From Nocardioidaceae bacterium (GTDB taxonomy: Bacteria; Actinomycetota; Actinomycetes; Propionibacteriales; Nocardioidaceae): a DNA stretch of 64,000 nucleotides. This document shows positions 8,797 to 17,642 of this stretch, in pieces (positions within the stretch are counted from its first letter, which is position 1; every line of letters starts with the position of its first letter). The DNA lies in the NCBI GenBank assembly GCA_018672315.1, contig CP076053.1:248001-312000 (forward strand), in the 5' to 3' direction. The position numbers and the translations under genes were made by a program. Under the pieces are notes generated by a model. The model saw only the letters and a list, made by a program, of their open reading frames with translations, made no database searches and was not told the origin of the DNA.

Positions 8797-9807
8797 TCAG
8801 AAGTGGCGGTGCCCGCCGCTGCCGGCGTACGCCTCACCGTCGACCGTGACGCCGGAGCCCTGCATGACCCGGCCGATGGGACGCCAGCCCTCCGGCAGCT
8901 CCGTCTCAGCCGGGAAAGTCGCCACGAGCGCGTGGTCCTCCCCGCCGGCGAGGATGAATCGCAGCGGGTCCGAGCCGAGCGCCGACCCCACCGCCTGGAG
9001 AGGCTCGTCGATCTCGAAGGACGAGGCATGGATGTCGATGGCCACCTGGGACTGGTGGGCCAGGTGACCCACGTCCGCGACGAGTCCGTCGGAGACGTCG
9101 ATCATCGCCGAGGCGCCCTCACGGGCTGCAGTGGGACCGGCCTCGTACGGGGGCTCCGGGTGACGGTGCGCCTCGACCACGACCCGCGGGGAGCGGAAGC
9201 CCCGCGCCAGCACAGCCATGCCGGCGGCAGACCATCCCTGCCGGCCGGCCAGCGCGAGCACGTCGCCGGCCCGGGCACCGTCGCGGCGGACGGGAGCCGA
9301 CTCGCACGCCCCCAGCACGGTGACGGCGAGGACGATCTCCCGACCCTGCGTGATGTCGCCCCCGACGATGCTCGCGCCGACCGAGGCGGCCTCGGCCGCC
9401 ATGCCCTCGGCCATCTCGAGGACCCAGGCGGCGGGCAGGTCCGTGGGGAGCACCAGCCCGACCACCAGCGTGTGCGCGCGACCGCCCATCGCGTTGATGT
9501 CCGAGACGTTCTGGGCGACGGCCTTGCGACCGACGTCAGCGGCGCTGGCCCAGTCCCGCCGGAAGTGCTGGCCCTCGACGAGCAGATCGGTGGACACGAC
9601 CGCGTGGCCGCCCGCGGTGCGGACGACGGCGGCATCGTCCCCCGGGCCGAGGAACACGTGCTCGCCCTGGGTGAACCGCTCCCGCAGGGCCTCGATCAGT
9701 CCGAACTCCCCCATCTGCCGGACCGTCGCGGTCTCCGGCAGCGTCGATCGGGGCGCGGTCTGGGCGGCACTGGGTGTCTGCTTCGTCTCCTCGGGCACGA
9801 GCGGCAT
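8797..9807 (-). CDS. thiL: Thiamine-monophosphate kinase
   Basis: Phosphorylates thiamine monophosphate to thiamine diphosphate, the last step of cofactor synthesis. The protein has the PurM/ThiL fold signatures: a GPGDDAAV motif near residue 55 (ATP/Mg binding), STDLLVEGQHF, IVGGDIT, and a C-terminal IDVSDGLVADVGHLA. From ATG 9807 it is 336 residues. Alternative starts are GTG 9843 and ATG 9714, the latter just before the conserved EFGLI. It is divergent from the DUF3515 lipoprotein gene, a neighbour pair seen in related genomes. Confidence 0.95.
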   Translation of the reverse strand: MPLVPEETKQTPSAAQTAPRSTLPETATVRQMGEFGLIEALRERFTQGEHVFLGPGDDAAVVRTAGGHAVVSTDLLVEGQHFRRDWASAADVGRKAVAQNVSDINAMGGRAHTLVVGLVLPTDLPAAWVLEMAEGMAAEAASVGASIVGGDITQGREIVLAVTVLGACESAPVRRDGARAGDVLALAGRQGWSAAGMAVLARGFRSPRVVVEAHRHPEPPYEAGPTAAREGASAMIDVSDGLVADVGHLAHQSQVAIDIHASSFEIDEPLQAVGSALGSDPLRFILAGGEDHALVATFPAETELPEGWRPIGRVMQGSGVTVDGEAYAGSGGHRHF

Positions 9808-9881
9808 GGTCTCATCCGAGCGGGGTCCGGGCGAGGCCGCCACGGCGCGTACGCCGCGGGCTCGCCTGTAGCGTCGCCTCC

Positions 9882-10352
9882 GTGAAGGCTGCTGCAGGCA
9901 GGTGCTCGGGCTCGGCCCTCGTCGTGGTGCTCCTCGCCGGCTGCGGCGGCCCCGTCACCCTGCCGAGTGACGGGATCGTGCCGGACGCCGCCCAGGCGTG
10001 CCGAGGCGTCGTCGCCGACCTGCCCGACGAGCTCTCCGACCAGCCCCGCGTCGAGGCGGACGGTGCGCCGGGGGCCGCGTACGACGGGGGCATCACCGTG
10101 CGCTGCGGGGTCCGCGAGCCGGCCGCGCTGGACCCGTTCTCGACGTGCCAGACCGTCAACGACATCGACTGGTACGTGCCCGAGAGCGCGATCGAGGACA
10201 CCGGGGCCGACGTCGTGGCGACGACGATCGCGCGCACGCCGTACGTCGAGCTCGTCGTGCCCGGCGACCTGCGACCACCCGCGGCCGCCTTCGCCCAGCT
10301 CACGGACGTCGTCGCCGACAACACGCGACGGATCGGACCTGCCTGCCGATGA
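9882..10352 (+). CDS. DUF3515 lipoprotein
   Basis: A 156-residue exported protein of unknown function. The GTG start gives a short basic N-terminus, a hydrophobic run (SALVVVLL) and a lipobox LAGC with C21 as the lipidated residue. The mature part keeps paired cysteines (CRGV...VRCGV..STCQTV...PAC) and the signature YVPESAIEDTGADVVATTIARTPYVEL of DUF3515. The family is widespread in actinobacteria and is usually found next to thiL and ddl, as here. No enzyme motif is visible; an envelope role is inferred only from the lipobox. Confidence 0.88.
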   Translation: MKAAAGRCSGSALVVVLLAGCGGPVTLPSDGIVPDAAQACRGVVADLPDELSDQPRVEADGAPGAAYDGGITVRCGVREPAALDPFSTCQTVNDIDWYVPESAIEDTGADVVATTIARTPYVELVVPGDLRPPAAAFAQLTDVVADNTRRIGPACR

Positions 10353-10460
10353 CCGGCTGACCGGCTGACCGGATGAGCCACTGGTCTGGTCCGGGCCGAC
10401 ACACCGGTCGCGAACTCCTCAGGCCAGCCGGTCATCTGCCGATGGGGCCCTCGGAGCAGT

Positions 10461-10483
10461 CCAACCACCGGCCAGGTGGTTGG
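10461..10483 (+). promoter_or_regulatory. Perfect hairpin/palindrome just upstream of the TadE-like gene
   Basis: CCAACCACC and GGTGGTTGG form a perfect 9-bp inverted repeat around the loop GGCCA. It ends 15 bases before the ATG of the TadE-like gene and overlaps the region just 5' of the GAGGGGG ribosome-binding site. With no T tract it is a poor terminator. An operator or an RNA structure controlling translation is more likely. Confidence 0.55.
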
Positions 10484-10498
10484 CGAGGGGGGCACCAC

Positions 10499-10942
10499 AT
10501 GGCACGCACGGGCGACCACCGACGCCGCGCCGCACCGGGTCAGGACCGGGGTGCGGCCGCGGTGGAGTTCGCCCTGGTCATGATCCCGCTCATCGTCATC
10601 GTCTTCGGCGTCATCAGCTACGGATTCCTGCTGAGCTTCCGGCAATCGGTCAGCCAGGCCGCCGCCGAGGGGGCACGCGCGGCCGCTGTCGCCCCGCCCA
10701 CCGCCAACCGCCAGGCCATCGCGTCGCGTGCCATCTCCGACGTGCTGGGAGCCGACTGCGGCAGCGCGTACGTCACCTGCAGCTTCACGCTGCCCCTCCC
10801 CGAGGTCTGCCCCTCGGACAGCATCTGCGTGACGGTCACGTACGCGTACACCGCCGACCCCAGCAAGCCCGTCTTCCCGGTCTCCGACCTCGCGATCCCC
10901 GACACGTTGAGCTACACGGCCGTGTCCAAGGTGACCTCGTGA
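10499..10942 (+). CDS. TadE-like pilus/secretion protein
   Basis: A 147-residue small membrane-anchored protein of the TadE family (pseudopilin-like). After a basic N-terminus comes the hallmark RGAAAVEFALVMIPLIVIVFGVI (glutamate in the hydrophobic start, TM about residues 22-44), then SFRQSVSQAAAEGARAAAV. The C-terminal part has paired cysteines (ADCGSAYVTC, CPSDSIC). The ATG at 10499 is preceded by GGCGAGGGGGG. It is coupled to the following TadG-like gene by a GTGA overlap. No TadA ATPase, TadBC platform or prepilin peptidase is in the window. Confidence 0.85.
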   Translation: MARTGDHRRRAAPGQDRGAAAVEFALVMIPLIVIVFGVISYGFLLSFRQSVSQAAAEGARAAAVAPPTANRQAIASRAISDVLGADCGSAYVTCSFTLPLPEVCPSDSICVTVTYAYTADPSKPVFPVSDLAIPDTLSYTAVSKVTS

Positions 10943-12876
10943 GCCGGGCGGGGCTGCGCCCGGCGCAGTCACCTCGGCGGCGGCGGCGACCGCGTCGTCG
11001 GAACGAGCGCGGCGGTGTGGCCGTGATGGTCGGCATCCTGATGAGCCTGATCGTGCTCGCGGCGTCCTTCGCGGTGGACCTGGGCATGCAGCGGGTGCTG
11101 CGCAGCGACCTGCAGGCGCTCGCCGACGTCGCGGCCCTGGATGCCGCTCGCCTTCTCGACGGGCGTACGGCGGGCGAGATCCGGCTGGGCACCGGGACCC
11201 CGGACCCGCTCGACGACGTGCTCGCCGACTCGGTGGCCCGCAACGACACCACGATCGGGGACACCCCGGAGCTCGAGGGCCGGCTCGTCCGGCTCACCGA
11301 GGACACCCTGGGCGCCGTCGTTCCGGTCGTCGACGGGGCAGGGAACGTCGTCGAGGTGGACGACGACGAGGTGCCGGACGCCGTGCAGGTCGTGGCCAGC
11401 GGTGTCGTCGGTTTCGTGTTCTCCACCGCCCGCGGCGGGGCGGCGCGTACCTCCCTGGCCAGCGCGACCACGTTCGCCTGCTTCAGGATCGGATCCTTCG
11501 CAGCCGCCCTGCGATCCGGAGACTCCTCGGTCATCGGCGTCTTCAACGCGATGATCTCCGACGCGCTGGGCGTGAACCTGAAGGCCGTCGGCTACGACGG
11601 TCTGCTGAACAGCTCGATCGGCCTCGGCGAGCTGGCCACGGAGCTGGGCGCCGGCACGGCGGAGGAGCTGGCGGCGCTGGACGCGCTGGACGTCGGTGAC
11701 CTGTTCGGCGCGTACGCCACGGTGCTCGGCCGCAACGGCCTCGTGTACGCCCAGGGGCAGATGGCCCAGCTCGCAGGACAGGTCACCAGCGGGCTCACGG
11801 TGAACCTCGGCGACATCCTCAGCGCCGGCGACGGGTCGGCGCTGGCGGGCACCGTCAACGCCGTCGACCTGCTCGGCTCCGTCGCGCTCGGCGTCAAGGC
11901 GCTCGTCTCCGACGGCAACAACTTCCTCAAGACCGGGGTGGCGTGGTCGGCCCCGCACGTGGCGAACGGCGAGATCGCCCTGCGAGCCATCGAGGCCCCG
12001 CAGCAGGCGTGCGGCCCGATCGGCTCGACGGCGAGCACCGCGCAGGTCGCCTTCAACGCCGACCTGTCTTTCAACCTGCCCAACAAGCTGTCTCTGGCCG
12101 AACTCGCGAGTTTCGACGTCGGGCGGCCCGACGACATCACGAACAAGGCCGCGACGCTGCACATCGACGCCAGCCTCGCCGGGGCCGAGGGCACGCTCGT
12201 CGACGCGAAGTGCGGCGCCGGCACCGCCGAGGACTCCGAGTGGATCGACGTGCTCATCGACACCCGGATGCTCACGACGAACGTGTCGCTGCCGTTCCGG
12301 GTGAAAGGCACCATCACGACCAGCGGAGCATCGAGCATCCTGCCTTCGAGCTCCCTGAACTCATTGGTCAGCCTCCTCTTCGGGGTCGTCAACTCGGTCG
12401 TGTCCGTGGAGGTGCAGCTCGACCTGCGCGCTACGGCCAGGGCGTCCCTGACCGTGGCCCCTCATACGGCGACCGAGCCAACCAGGTACGAGGTGCCCCC
12501 TCACGACTACACGACCGTGCAGCCGAGCGGCGAAGGCGGTGACCCCGTGGGAGTACCGATCCCGTCCGTCAGCCTCGACCTAGCTGGCAGTTCCGCGAAG
12601 GTCATCGTGCGGGCGAGGCTGCTCGGACTCCTGGGTGGACTGTTCGAGTCCACGAGGGAGACGACGCTAGTGAACGCAGATCTCGCGAAGCTCAACCTAG
12701 ACCCGATCCTCAGCGCCGCGGGCTCATCCATCATCGGTACCTCGACAGCAGCGGTCGTCAGCAACGTCAACCAGGCGCTGGTCCCGGTCTCGAAGATGCT
12801 CGGCGTACGCACCGCCGGGGCCGACCTGCTCGGCGTCGCCTCACCGGAGTGCGGTCACCCGCAGCTCGTCGGCTGA
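10939..12876 (+). CDS. TadG-like Flp pilus assembly / large extracellular protein
   Basis: A 645-residue protein starting with an Arg-rich cytoplasmic tail and then RGGVAVMVGILMSLIVLAASFAVDLGMQRVLRSDLQALADVAALDAARLL, the TadG N-terminal signature (TM about residues 27-46). The remaining roughly 590 residues are extracellular, rich in Ala/Leu/Ser/Val with few cysteines, and contain no domain that I recognise. TadG proteins usually carry a von Willebrand A-type domain; no MIDAS motif (DxSxS) is obvious. The GTG start overlaps the TadE stop by four bases. Confidence 0.78.
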   Translation: MSRAGLRPAQSPRRRRRPRRRNERGGVAVMVGILMSLIVLAASFAVDLGMQRVLRSDLQALADVAALDAARLLDGRTAGEIRLGTGTPDPLDDVLADSVARNDTTIGDTPELEGRLVRLTEDTLGAVVPVVDGAGNVVEVDDDEVPDAVQVVASGVVGFVFSTARGGAARTSLASATTFACFRIGSFAAALRSGDSSVIGVFNAMISDALGVNLKAVGYDGLLNSSIGLGELATELGAGTAEELAALDALDVGDLFGAYATVLGRNGLVYAQGQMAQLAGQVTSGLTVNLGDILSAGDGSALAGTVNAVDLLGSVALGVKALVSDGNNFLKTGVAWSAPHVANGEIALRAIEAPQQACGPIGSTASTAQVAFNADLSFNLPNKLSLAELASFDVGRPDDITNKAATLHIDASLAGAEGTLVDAKCGAGTAEDSEWIDVLIDTRMLTTNVSLPFRVKGTITTSGASSILPSSSLNSLVSLLFGVVNSVVSVEVQLDLRATARASLTVAPHTATEPTRYEVPPHDYTTVQPSGEGGDPVGVPIPSVSLDLAGSSAKVIVRARLLGLLGGLFESTRETTLVNADLAKLNLDPILSAAGSSIIGTSTAAVVSNVNQALVPVSKMLGVRTAGADLLGVASPECGHPQLVG

Positions 12877-12901
12877 CGCCGCTCGCCTCGCGCGACGAGA
12901 C

Positions 12902-14023
12902 TCAGCGCAACCCGTCGGAGCGCTCGAGCGCCAGCTGCACCAGGCGGTCGCACAACGTCGCGTAGTCCACGCCCGAGGCGTCCCACACCCGCGGGAACAT
13001 CGACGTCGAGGTGAAGCCGGGCATGGTCTCGATCTCGTTCACGACCAGCTCACCCTCGCCGAGGCAGAAGAAGTCGACCCGCGAGAGCCCCTCGACGCCC
13101 AGGGCGGTGAAGACCCGCGCGCCCAACTCGCGGGCGGCCAGCGCCAGCTCGTCGGGCACGTCGGCGGGCACGTCGAGCGAGGTCTGCTCCTCGGCGAGGT
13201 ACTTCGCCTCGAAGTCGTAGAAGTCGAACCCCTCGTCGACACGCACCTCAGCCAGCACGCTGCACTCCGGCGGCGCACCGCGCCGGCCCTGGAGCACACC
13301 GATCTCGAACTCCCGCGCGTCCGCCGCGGCGGCCTCGACCACGATCCTGGGGTCGTGCTCGCGCGCCGCAGCGATCGCCGCGTCGAGCCCGTCCTCGTGC
13401 GTCACCCGCGTGATCCCGTAGCTCGACCCGGCGCGCGAGGGCTTCACGAACACGGGGAAACCCAGCGCGGACACACGCTCGCGGACACCCGCCGGGTCAC
13501 GGTCGTAGTCGTCGGCACGCACCAGCTCCCACGGCAGCACCGGGATGCCATGGGCTCGCAGCACCGTCTTCGTCTGGTGCTTGTCGGTGCCGATCGCCGA
13601 GGCGAGCACCCCCGCGCCGACGTAGCGCACGCCGGCCAGCTCGAGCATGCCCTGGAGCGTGCCGTCCTGGCCGTACGCACCGTGCATCACGGGGAACACG
13701 ACGTCGATCGGCCCCAGGGCCTCCCCCGGTACCCCGGCGCCGTCGGCCACCAGGTGGCCGGTGCCCTGCTGCAGCGCCACCCGGGGCCGACCCTCGGTCG
13801 TCACCTCGGGCAGTGACCCGTCGTCGCCGAGCTGCAGACCCTCGCCGTCGGCGTCGAGCAGCACCCAGGTGCCGTCGCGTGCGATGCCGACGGCGACCAC
13901 GTCGTACGCCGAGCGGTCCAGCGCCTTCAACACGTTGCCTGCGGAGACGCAGGAGATGCCGTGCTCGGCGGAACGACCGCCGAAGACCACGACGACACGG
14001 GGGCGGTGAGGGGTCTCGTCCAT
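12902..14023 (-). CDS. ddl: D-alanine--D-alanine ligase
   Basis: ATP-grasp ligase making the D-Ala-D-Ala dipeptide for peptidoglycan. The protein is 373 residues from ATG 14023. Visible motifs are VVFGGRSAEHGISCVSAGNV at the N-terminus, MHGAYGQDGTLQGMLELAGVRYVG, FVKPSRAGSSYGI (ATP grasp loop), and NEIETMPGFTSTSMFP near the C-terminus with the Mg-binding Glu/Asn. It lies between the DUF3515-thiL group and gpsA, the usual actinobacterial context, though a PLP lyase gene is inserted before gpsA on the other strand. Confidence 0.97.
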   Translation of the reverse strand: MDETPHRPRVVVVFGGRSAEHGISCVSAGNVLKALDRSAYDVVAVGIARDGTWVLLDADGEGLQLGDDGSLPEVTTEGRPRVALQQGTGHLVADGAGVPGEALGPIDVVFPVMHGAYGQDGTLQGMLELAGVRYVGAGVLASAIGTDKHQTKTVLRAHGIPVLPWELVRADDYDRDPAGVRERVSALGFPVFVKPSRAGSSYGITRVTHEDGLDAAIAAAREHDPRIVVEAAAADAREFEIGVLQGRRGAPPECSVLAEVRVDEGFDFYDFEAKYLAEEQTSLDVPADVPDELALAARELGARVFTALGVEGLSRVDFFCLGEGELVVNEIETMPGFTSTSMFPRVWDASGVDYATLCDRLVQLALERSDGLR

Positions 14024-14100
14024 CGCGCCGCAGCCTACCGGCGAGCGCGCCTGCTCCCCCGCCTCGCCGCGCGGTCTCGGTCCCTCCCTACGGTGGCGAC

Positions 14101-15204
14101 ATGAGCGACACCTCCTCGACCCCCGCCGCGGGCGCACGGCACCGCGACACCCTCGCCGTGACCGCAGGCCGCCCCGCCGTGGTCGCCGACGCCCCGCTGA
14201 ACGCCCCGATCACGATGGCGAGCACGTACGTCGCCGGCGGCGGGACGGAGTACGGCCGCTACGGCAACCCCACCTGGACCGCCTTCGAGGACGCCCTCGG
14301 TGCCCTCGAAGGCGGACGCGCCCTCTCGTTCGCCAGCGGGCAGGCGGCGATCGCGTGCGTGCTCGACCTCGTCGGCAACGGGGAGAAGGTCGTCGCCCCT
14401 CGGCACGCGTACACGGGCACCATCGGCCAGCTGGGTGACCTCGCCGCCCGCGACCGGCTCGAGACCGATCTCGTCGACGTCACCGACGTCGAGGCCGTAC
14501 GCGCCGCGTGCGAGGAGGCCGCCATCTTGTGGCTGGAGTCCCCCTCGAACCCCGCGATGGAGGTGCTGGACCTCCCGGCCCTCATCGAGGTCGCCCACGG
14601 CGCCGGGGCGCGGGTGGTCGTCGACAACACCTTCGCCACCGCGATGCGTCAGCGTCCCCTCGAGCTGGGCGCGGACATCGTCGTCCTCTCCGCCACCAAG
14701 CTCGTGGCCGGCCACTCCGACCTGCTGATGGGCGCGCTGGTCGTGCCCGAGGACCCCGAGGGCGAGGGGCCCCAGCTCTTCGACGTGCTCAAGGGACGCC
14801 GGGACCTGATCGGTGCGGTGCCGGGCCCGTTCGAGGCCTGGCTGGCGCTGCGCGGCCTGCGTACGCTGCCCGTCCGGCTCGACCGTGCGGAGCAGACCGC
14901 CACCGCTCTCGCCGAACGCCTCTCGGGCCACCCGGCCGTGACCGAGGTGCGCTACCCCGGCTGGGGGTCCATGCTCGCCCTCGTGGTCGCCGACGCCGAC
15001 CGCGCCGACCTGCTGGTGCGCGACTCCTCCCTGGTCGTCCACGCCACCAGCCTCGGCGGGGTCGAGTCCTCCTGGGAGCGCCGACGCCGGTGGAAGATGG
15101 AGGCCGAGACGATCCCCGAGGGCCTCGTGCGCCTCTCGGTGGGTCTGGAGGACGTCGAGGACCTGTGGCGCGACGTCAGCGGGGCGCTGGACCGCCTGCC
15201 CTGA
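14101..15204 (+). CDS. Cys/Met-metabolism PLP enzyme (cystathionine gamma-lyase/synthase type)
   Basis: A 367-residue PLP-dependent enzyme of the trans-sulfuration family. It has YGRYGNPTW (the tyrosine that contacts PLP phosphate), SGQAAI, DNTFATAMRQRPLELGADIVVLSATK with the Schiff-base lysine K200, and a C-terminal SLGGVESSWERRRRW..IPEGLVRLSVGLED. Which reaction it catalyses (gamma-lyase, gamma-synthase or beta-lyase) cannot be settled from motifs. The close gap to ddl and the opposite orientation to gpsA suggest its own promoter in the 77 bp upstream. The ATG at 14101 agrees with the family N-terminus. Confidence 0.88.
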   Translation: MSDTSSTPAAGARHRDTLAVTAGRPAVVADAPLNAPITMASTYVAGGGTEYGRYGNPTWTAFEDALGALEGGRALSFASGQAAIACVLDLVGNGEKVVAPRHAYTGTIGQLGDLAARDRLETDLVDVTDVEAVRAACEEAAILWLESPSNPAMEVLDLPALIEVAHGAGARVVVDNTFATAMRQRPLELGADIVVLSATKLVAGHSDLLMGALVVPEDPEGEGPQLFDVLKGRRDLIGAVPGPFEAWLALRGLRTLPVRLDRAEQTATALAERLSGHPAVTEVRYPGWGSMLALVVADADRADLLVRDSSLVVHATSLGGVESSWERRRRWKMEAETIPEGLVRLSVGLEDVEDLWRDVSGALDRLP

Positions 15205-15222
15205 ACGGGTCCGGTCGGGCCC

Positions 15223-16224
15223 TCAGGCCTTCTCGTGCTTGGTGTCGCGCGAGACGAAGCTGCCCACCATGTCGGTCGCGGTGATCTCTCCGCGCACCAC
15301 GGCGTCGACGTGCTCGGCGATGGGGCACTCCACGCCCTCGCGGTGGGCGAGCTGCACCAGCGACGAGCACGACTTCGCTCCCTCGGCTACCTGCCGGGTG
15401 GAGGCGTAGATCTCCTCGGTCGTCATGCCCTGCCCGAGCTTCTCCCCGAAGGTGCGGTTGCGCGAGAGCGGCGAGGAACAGGTCGCGACCAGGTCGCCCA
15501 ACCCCGCCAGGCCCATCAGCGTCATCGGGTCGGCGCCCACGGCACGGCCGAGCCTCGCCGTCTCGGCGAGACCCCGGGTGATCAATGAGGCGGTGGTGTT
15601 GTCACCGAACCCGAGACCCACCGCCATGCCGACGCAGAGGGCGACGACGTTCTTGTACGCCCCGCCGAGCTCGCAGCCGACGACGTCGGTGGACCAGTAG
15701 GGGCGGAAGTGCGCCGTGTGCACCAGCTGCTGCAGCTGCTGGGCGGTCTCCTCCGAGGAGCACGCCACCACGCTGGCCGCGGGCTCCCGGGCGGCGATCT
15801 CCCGTGCGAGGTTCGGACCGCTGACCACCGCGATGCGTGAGGGGGACGCGTCCGTCACCTCCGCGATGACCTCGCTCATCCGACGCACGGTGCCGAGCTC
15901 GACACCCTTCATCAGCGAGACCAGCGACGCCCGCGGCGGGATCGCGTCGGCCCAGTCGCCGAGGTTGTCGCGGAGGCTCTGCGAGGGCACGGCGAGGATG
16001 ACGTGCTCGGCGCCGGCCAAGGCCTCGGCGGGATCGGTCGTGCCACGCACACCGGGGCCGAGGTCGACGTCGGGCAGGTAGTCAGGATTCTGGTGCGTCT
16101 CGGTGATCGCCGTCGCGAGCTCCCCGCGCCGCGCCCACATGGTGATGTCGTGCCCCGCGTCGGCCAGGACCAGGGAGAACGCCGTGCCCCAGGAGCCGGA
16201 CCCCATCACCGCTACCCGCGCCAT
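15223..16224 (-). CDS. gpsA: Glycerol-3-phosphate dehydrogenase [NAD(P)+]
   Basis: Reduces dihydroxyacetone phosphate to sn-glycerol-3-phosphate for phospholipid synthesis. The 333-residue protein shows the Rossmann GSGSWGTAFS at the N-terminus, SLMKGVE, SGPNLAREI, the catalytic lysine in ELGGAYKNVVAL, and GLAGLGDLVATCSS...NRTFGEKLGQG. Length is typical. It is the last conserved gene before the HU gene; the acyltransferase (plsC) that often precedes gpsA in actinobacteria is absent here. Confidence 0.98.
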   Translation of the reverse strand: MARVAVMGSGSWGTAFSLVLADAGHDITMWARRGELATAITETHQNPDYLPDVDLGPGVRGTTDPAEALAGAEHVILAVPSQSLRDNLGDWADAIPPRASLVSLMKGVELGTVRRMSEVIAEVTDASPSRIAVVSGPNLAREIAAREPAASVVACSSEETAQQLQQLVHTAHFRPYWSTDVVGCELGGAYKNVVALCVGMAVGLGFGDNTTASLITRGLAETARLGRAVGADPMTLMGLAGLGDLVATCSSPLSRNRTFGEKLGQGMTTEEIYASTRQVAEGAKSCSSLVQLAHREGVECPIAEHVDAVVRGEITATDMVGSFVSRDTKHEKA

Positions 16225-16328
16225 CTACGACCTCCCGCTCTCGACGACAGCCGGGGCGTCCCGGCGGCTGGTGCGCACATCATGCCGTGGTCACGCCGAC
16301 GACGCCCGACGGCCCCGCTCGTACGCAG

Positions 16329-16361
16329 GACGACCCGGCCCGCGCGGCAGGCCGGGTCGTC
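16329..16361 (-). terminator. Terminator of the HU gene
   Basis: A perfect 12-bp stem GACGACCCGGCC / GGCCGGGTCGTC with a 9-base loop. It lies 30 bases past the HU stop codon on the minus strand, and it separates the HU gene from gpsA. Confidence 0.8.
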
Positions 16362-16391
16362 ACGGTGCCCCGATCAGTCAGGGCTCGTTGC

Positions 16392-17507
16392 TCAGGACTC
16401 CGAGGAGGGCGCGCTGGTCTCCCCGCTGGTCGGACCCGCCGTCGTGGCCCCGGCCTCGGGGGCGGTCGAGGACGGGGTGGAGCTCGTCGACGTCGTCGCG
16501 GTCGACGGCGCGGTCGTCTTCTTCGCCGTCGTCTTCTTCGCCGTCGTCTTGGCCGTCGTCTTCGCCGTCGTCTTGGCCGTCGTCTTCTTCGCCGTCGACT
16601 TCTTTGCCGTCGTCTTGGCGGTCGACGTCTTGGCGGCGTCACCTGCCGGGGCGGCACCGCTCGAGGCCGCCGCCTTCGCGGCGGGCGCGGACTCGACCGA
16701 GGCCGTCTTCTCTGCAGCGCTCTTCGAAGTCGTCTTCTTGGCTGAAGCCTTCTTCGCCGGGGCCTTCTTCGCCGGCGCCTTCGATGCCGTGGAGGCCGAG
16801 GAGCCTGGGGTCTTCTTCGCCGCGGTCTTGGCGGCCGGAGTCGCCTTCTTGGCTGCGTCGGAAGCAGGCGTCTTCTTTGCCGGCGCCTTCTTCGCGGTCG
16901 CCTTCTTCGTCGTGGTCGTCGTGGCCGCCGTCTTCTTCGCAGCAGCCTTCTTCGTCGGCGCCTTCTTGGCGGCCGGAGCCTTCTTCGCCGCGGGAGCCTT
17001 CTTCGCCGGCTCCGACGCCTTCGCGGTGCCTGTCGCCTCGTCGGCCCGGCGCTGCACCTCGCCGGCTGCCTTCTCCACGCGTGCGGCCGCATCCTTGACG
17101 GGCCCGTCGTCGGCCTGCGAACCCGCGCGTCCCGCGATCGTCTTCACCGCACCGGCCGCCTTGCCCGGAGCGGCCGCCACACCCGCGGCCGCGTCCGAGA
17201 CGGTGCCGGCGACGAGCGAGGGCAGCTGCTTCGCGCCCGAGACGACGGCCTTGAGGTCGGCGCCGGGCTTGAAGCGCGGCACGGCCGTCTCCTTGGACTG
17301 CACCCGCTCACCCGTGCGCGGGTTGCGCACCCAGCGGGCCTCGCGGATGCGTCGCTCGAAGGAGCCGAACCCGGTGATCGCGACCTTCTCGCCACGCGCG
17401 ACCTCGCGCGTGATGGTGTCGAGCACGGACTCCAGGGCGTACGCGGCCTGCTTGCGGTTGCCCTCGAACCGCTCGGACAGCGCTTCGATCAGCTCGGACT
17501 TGTTCAC
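16392..17507 (-). CDS. hup: HU-family nucleoid protein with long Lys/Ala/Thr tail
   Basis: DNA-binding histone-like protein. The first ~90 residues are a standard HU fold: NKSELIEALSERFEGNRKQAAYALESVLDTITREVARGEKVAITGFGSFE and RNPRTGERVQSKETAVPRFKPG. The GTG start at 17507 has GAAGGA upstream. The remaining ~280 residues are low-complexity: first an Ala/Val linker, then AAKKAPAKK and TTAKTTAK repeats ending in a Ser/Thr/Pro-rich acidic tail. Mycobacterial HupB (about 214 residues) has a similar but much shorter basic tail, so total length 371 is exceptional. The tail probably binds DNA non-specifically and is a candidate for acetylation. Confidence 0.93.
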   Translation of the reverse strand: MNKSELIEALSERFEGNRKQAAYALESVLDTITREVARGEKVAITGFGSFERRIREARWVRNPRTGERVQSKETAVPRFKPGADLKAVVSGAKQLPSLVAGTVSDAAAGVAAAPGKAAGAVKTIAGRAGSQADDGPVKDAAARVEKAAGEVQRRADEATGTAKASEPAKKAPAAKKAPAAKKAPTKKAAAKKTAATTTTTKKATAKKAPAKKTPASDAAKKATPAAKTAAKKTPGSSASTASKAPAKKAPAKKASAKKTTSKSAAEKTASVESAPAAKAAASSGAAPAGDAAKTSTAKTTAKKSTAKKTTAKTTAKTTAKTTAKKTTAKKTTAPSTATTSTSSTPSSTAPEAGATTAGPTSGETSAPSSES

Positions 17508-17642
17508 AGCGGTTCCTTCGCTCGGGGTCGACTCGGCACGTACGACGCCTGACGGCACGCACGCTAGGTGCGCGAGAGGATGCCCGCCAGGAGGCGCGCA
17601 CGAAACGTGACCGGGTGGCTACCGACCCCGCCGGCGTCCGGG

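Noticed and set aside
16500-16640. Regular short repeats resembling a CRISPR array
   Set aside because: The repeats have no unique spacers, are in frame with the HU gene and encode Lys/Thr/Ala.
16003-17610. A plus-strand frame with FFAVVFFAVV-type repeats that looks like a membrane protein
   Set aside because: It is the reverse complement of the Lys/Ala codons of the HU tail; the hydrophobic repeats are a by-product of that coding.
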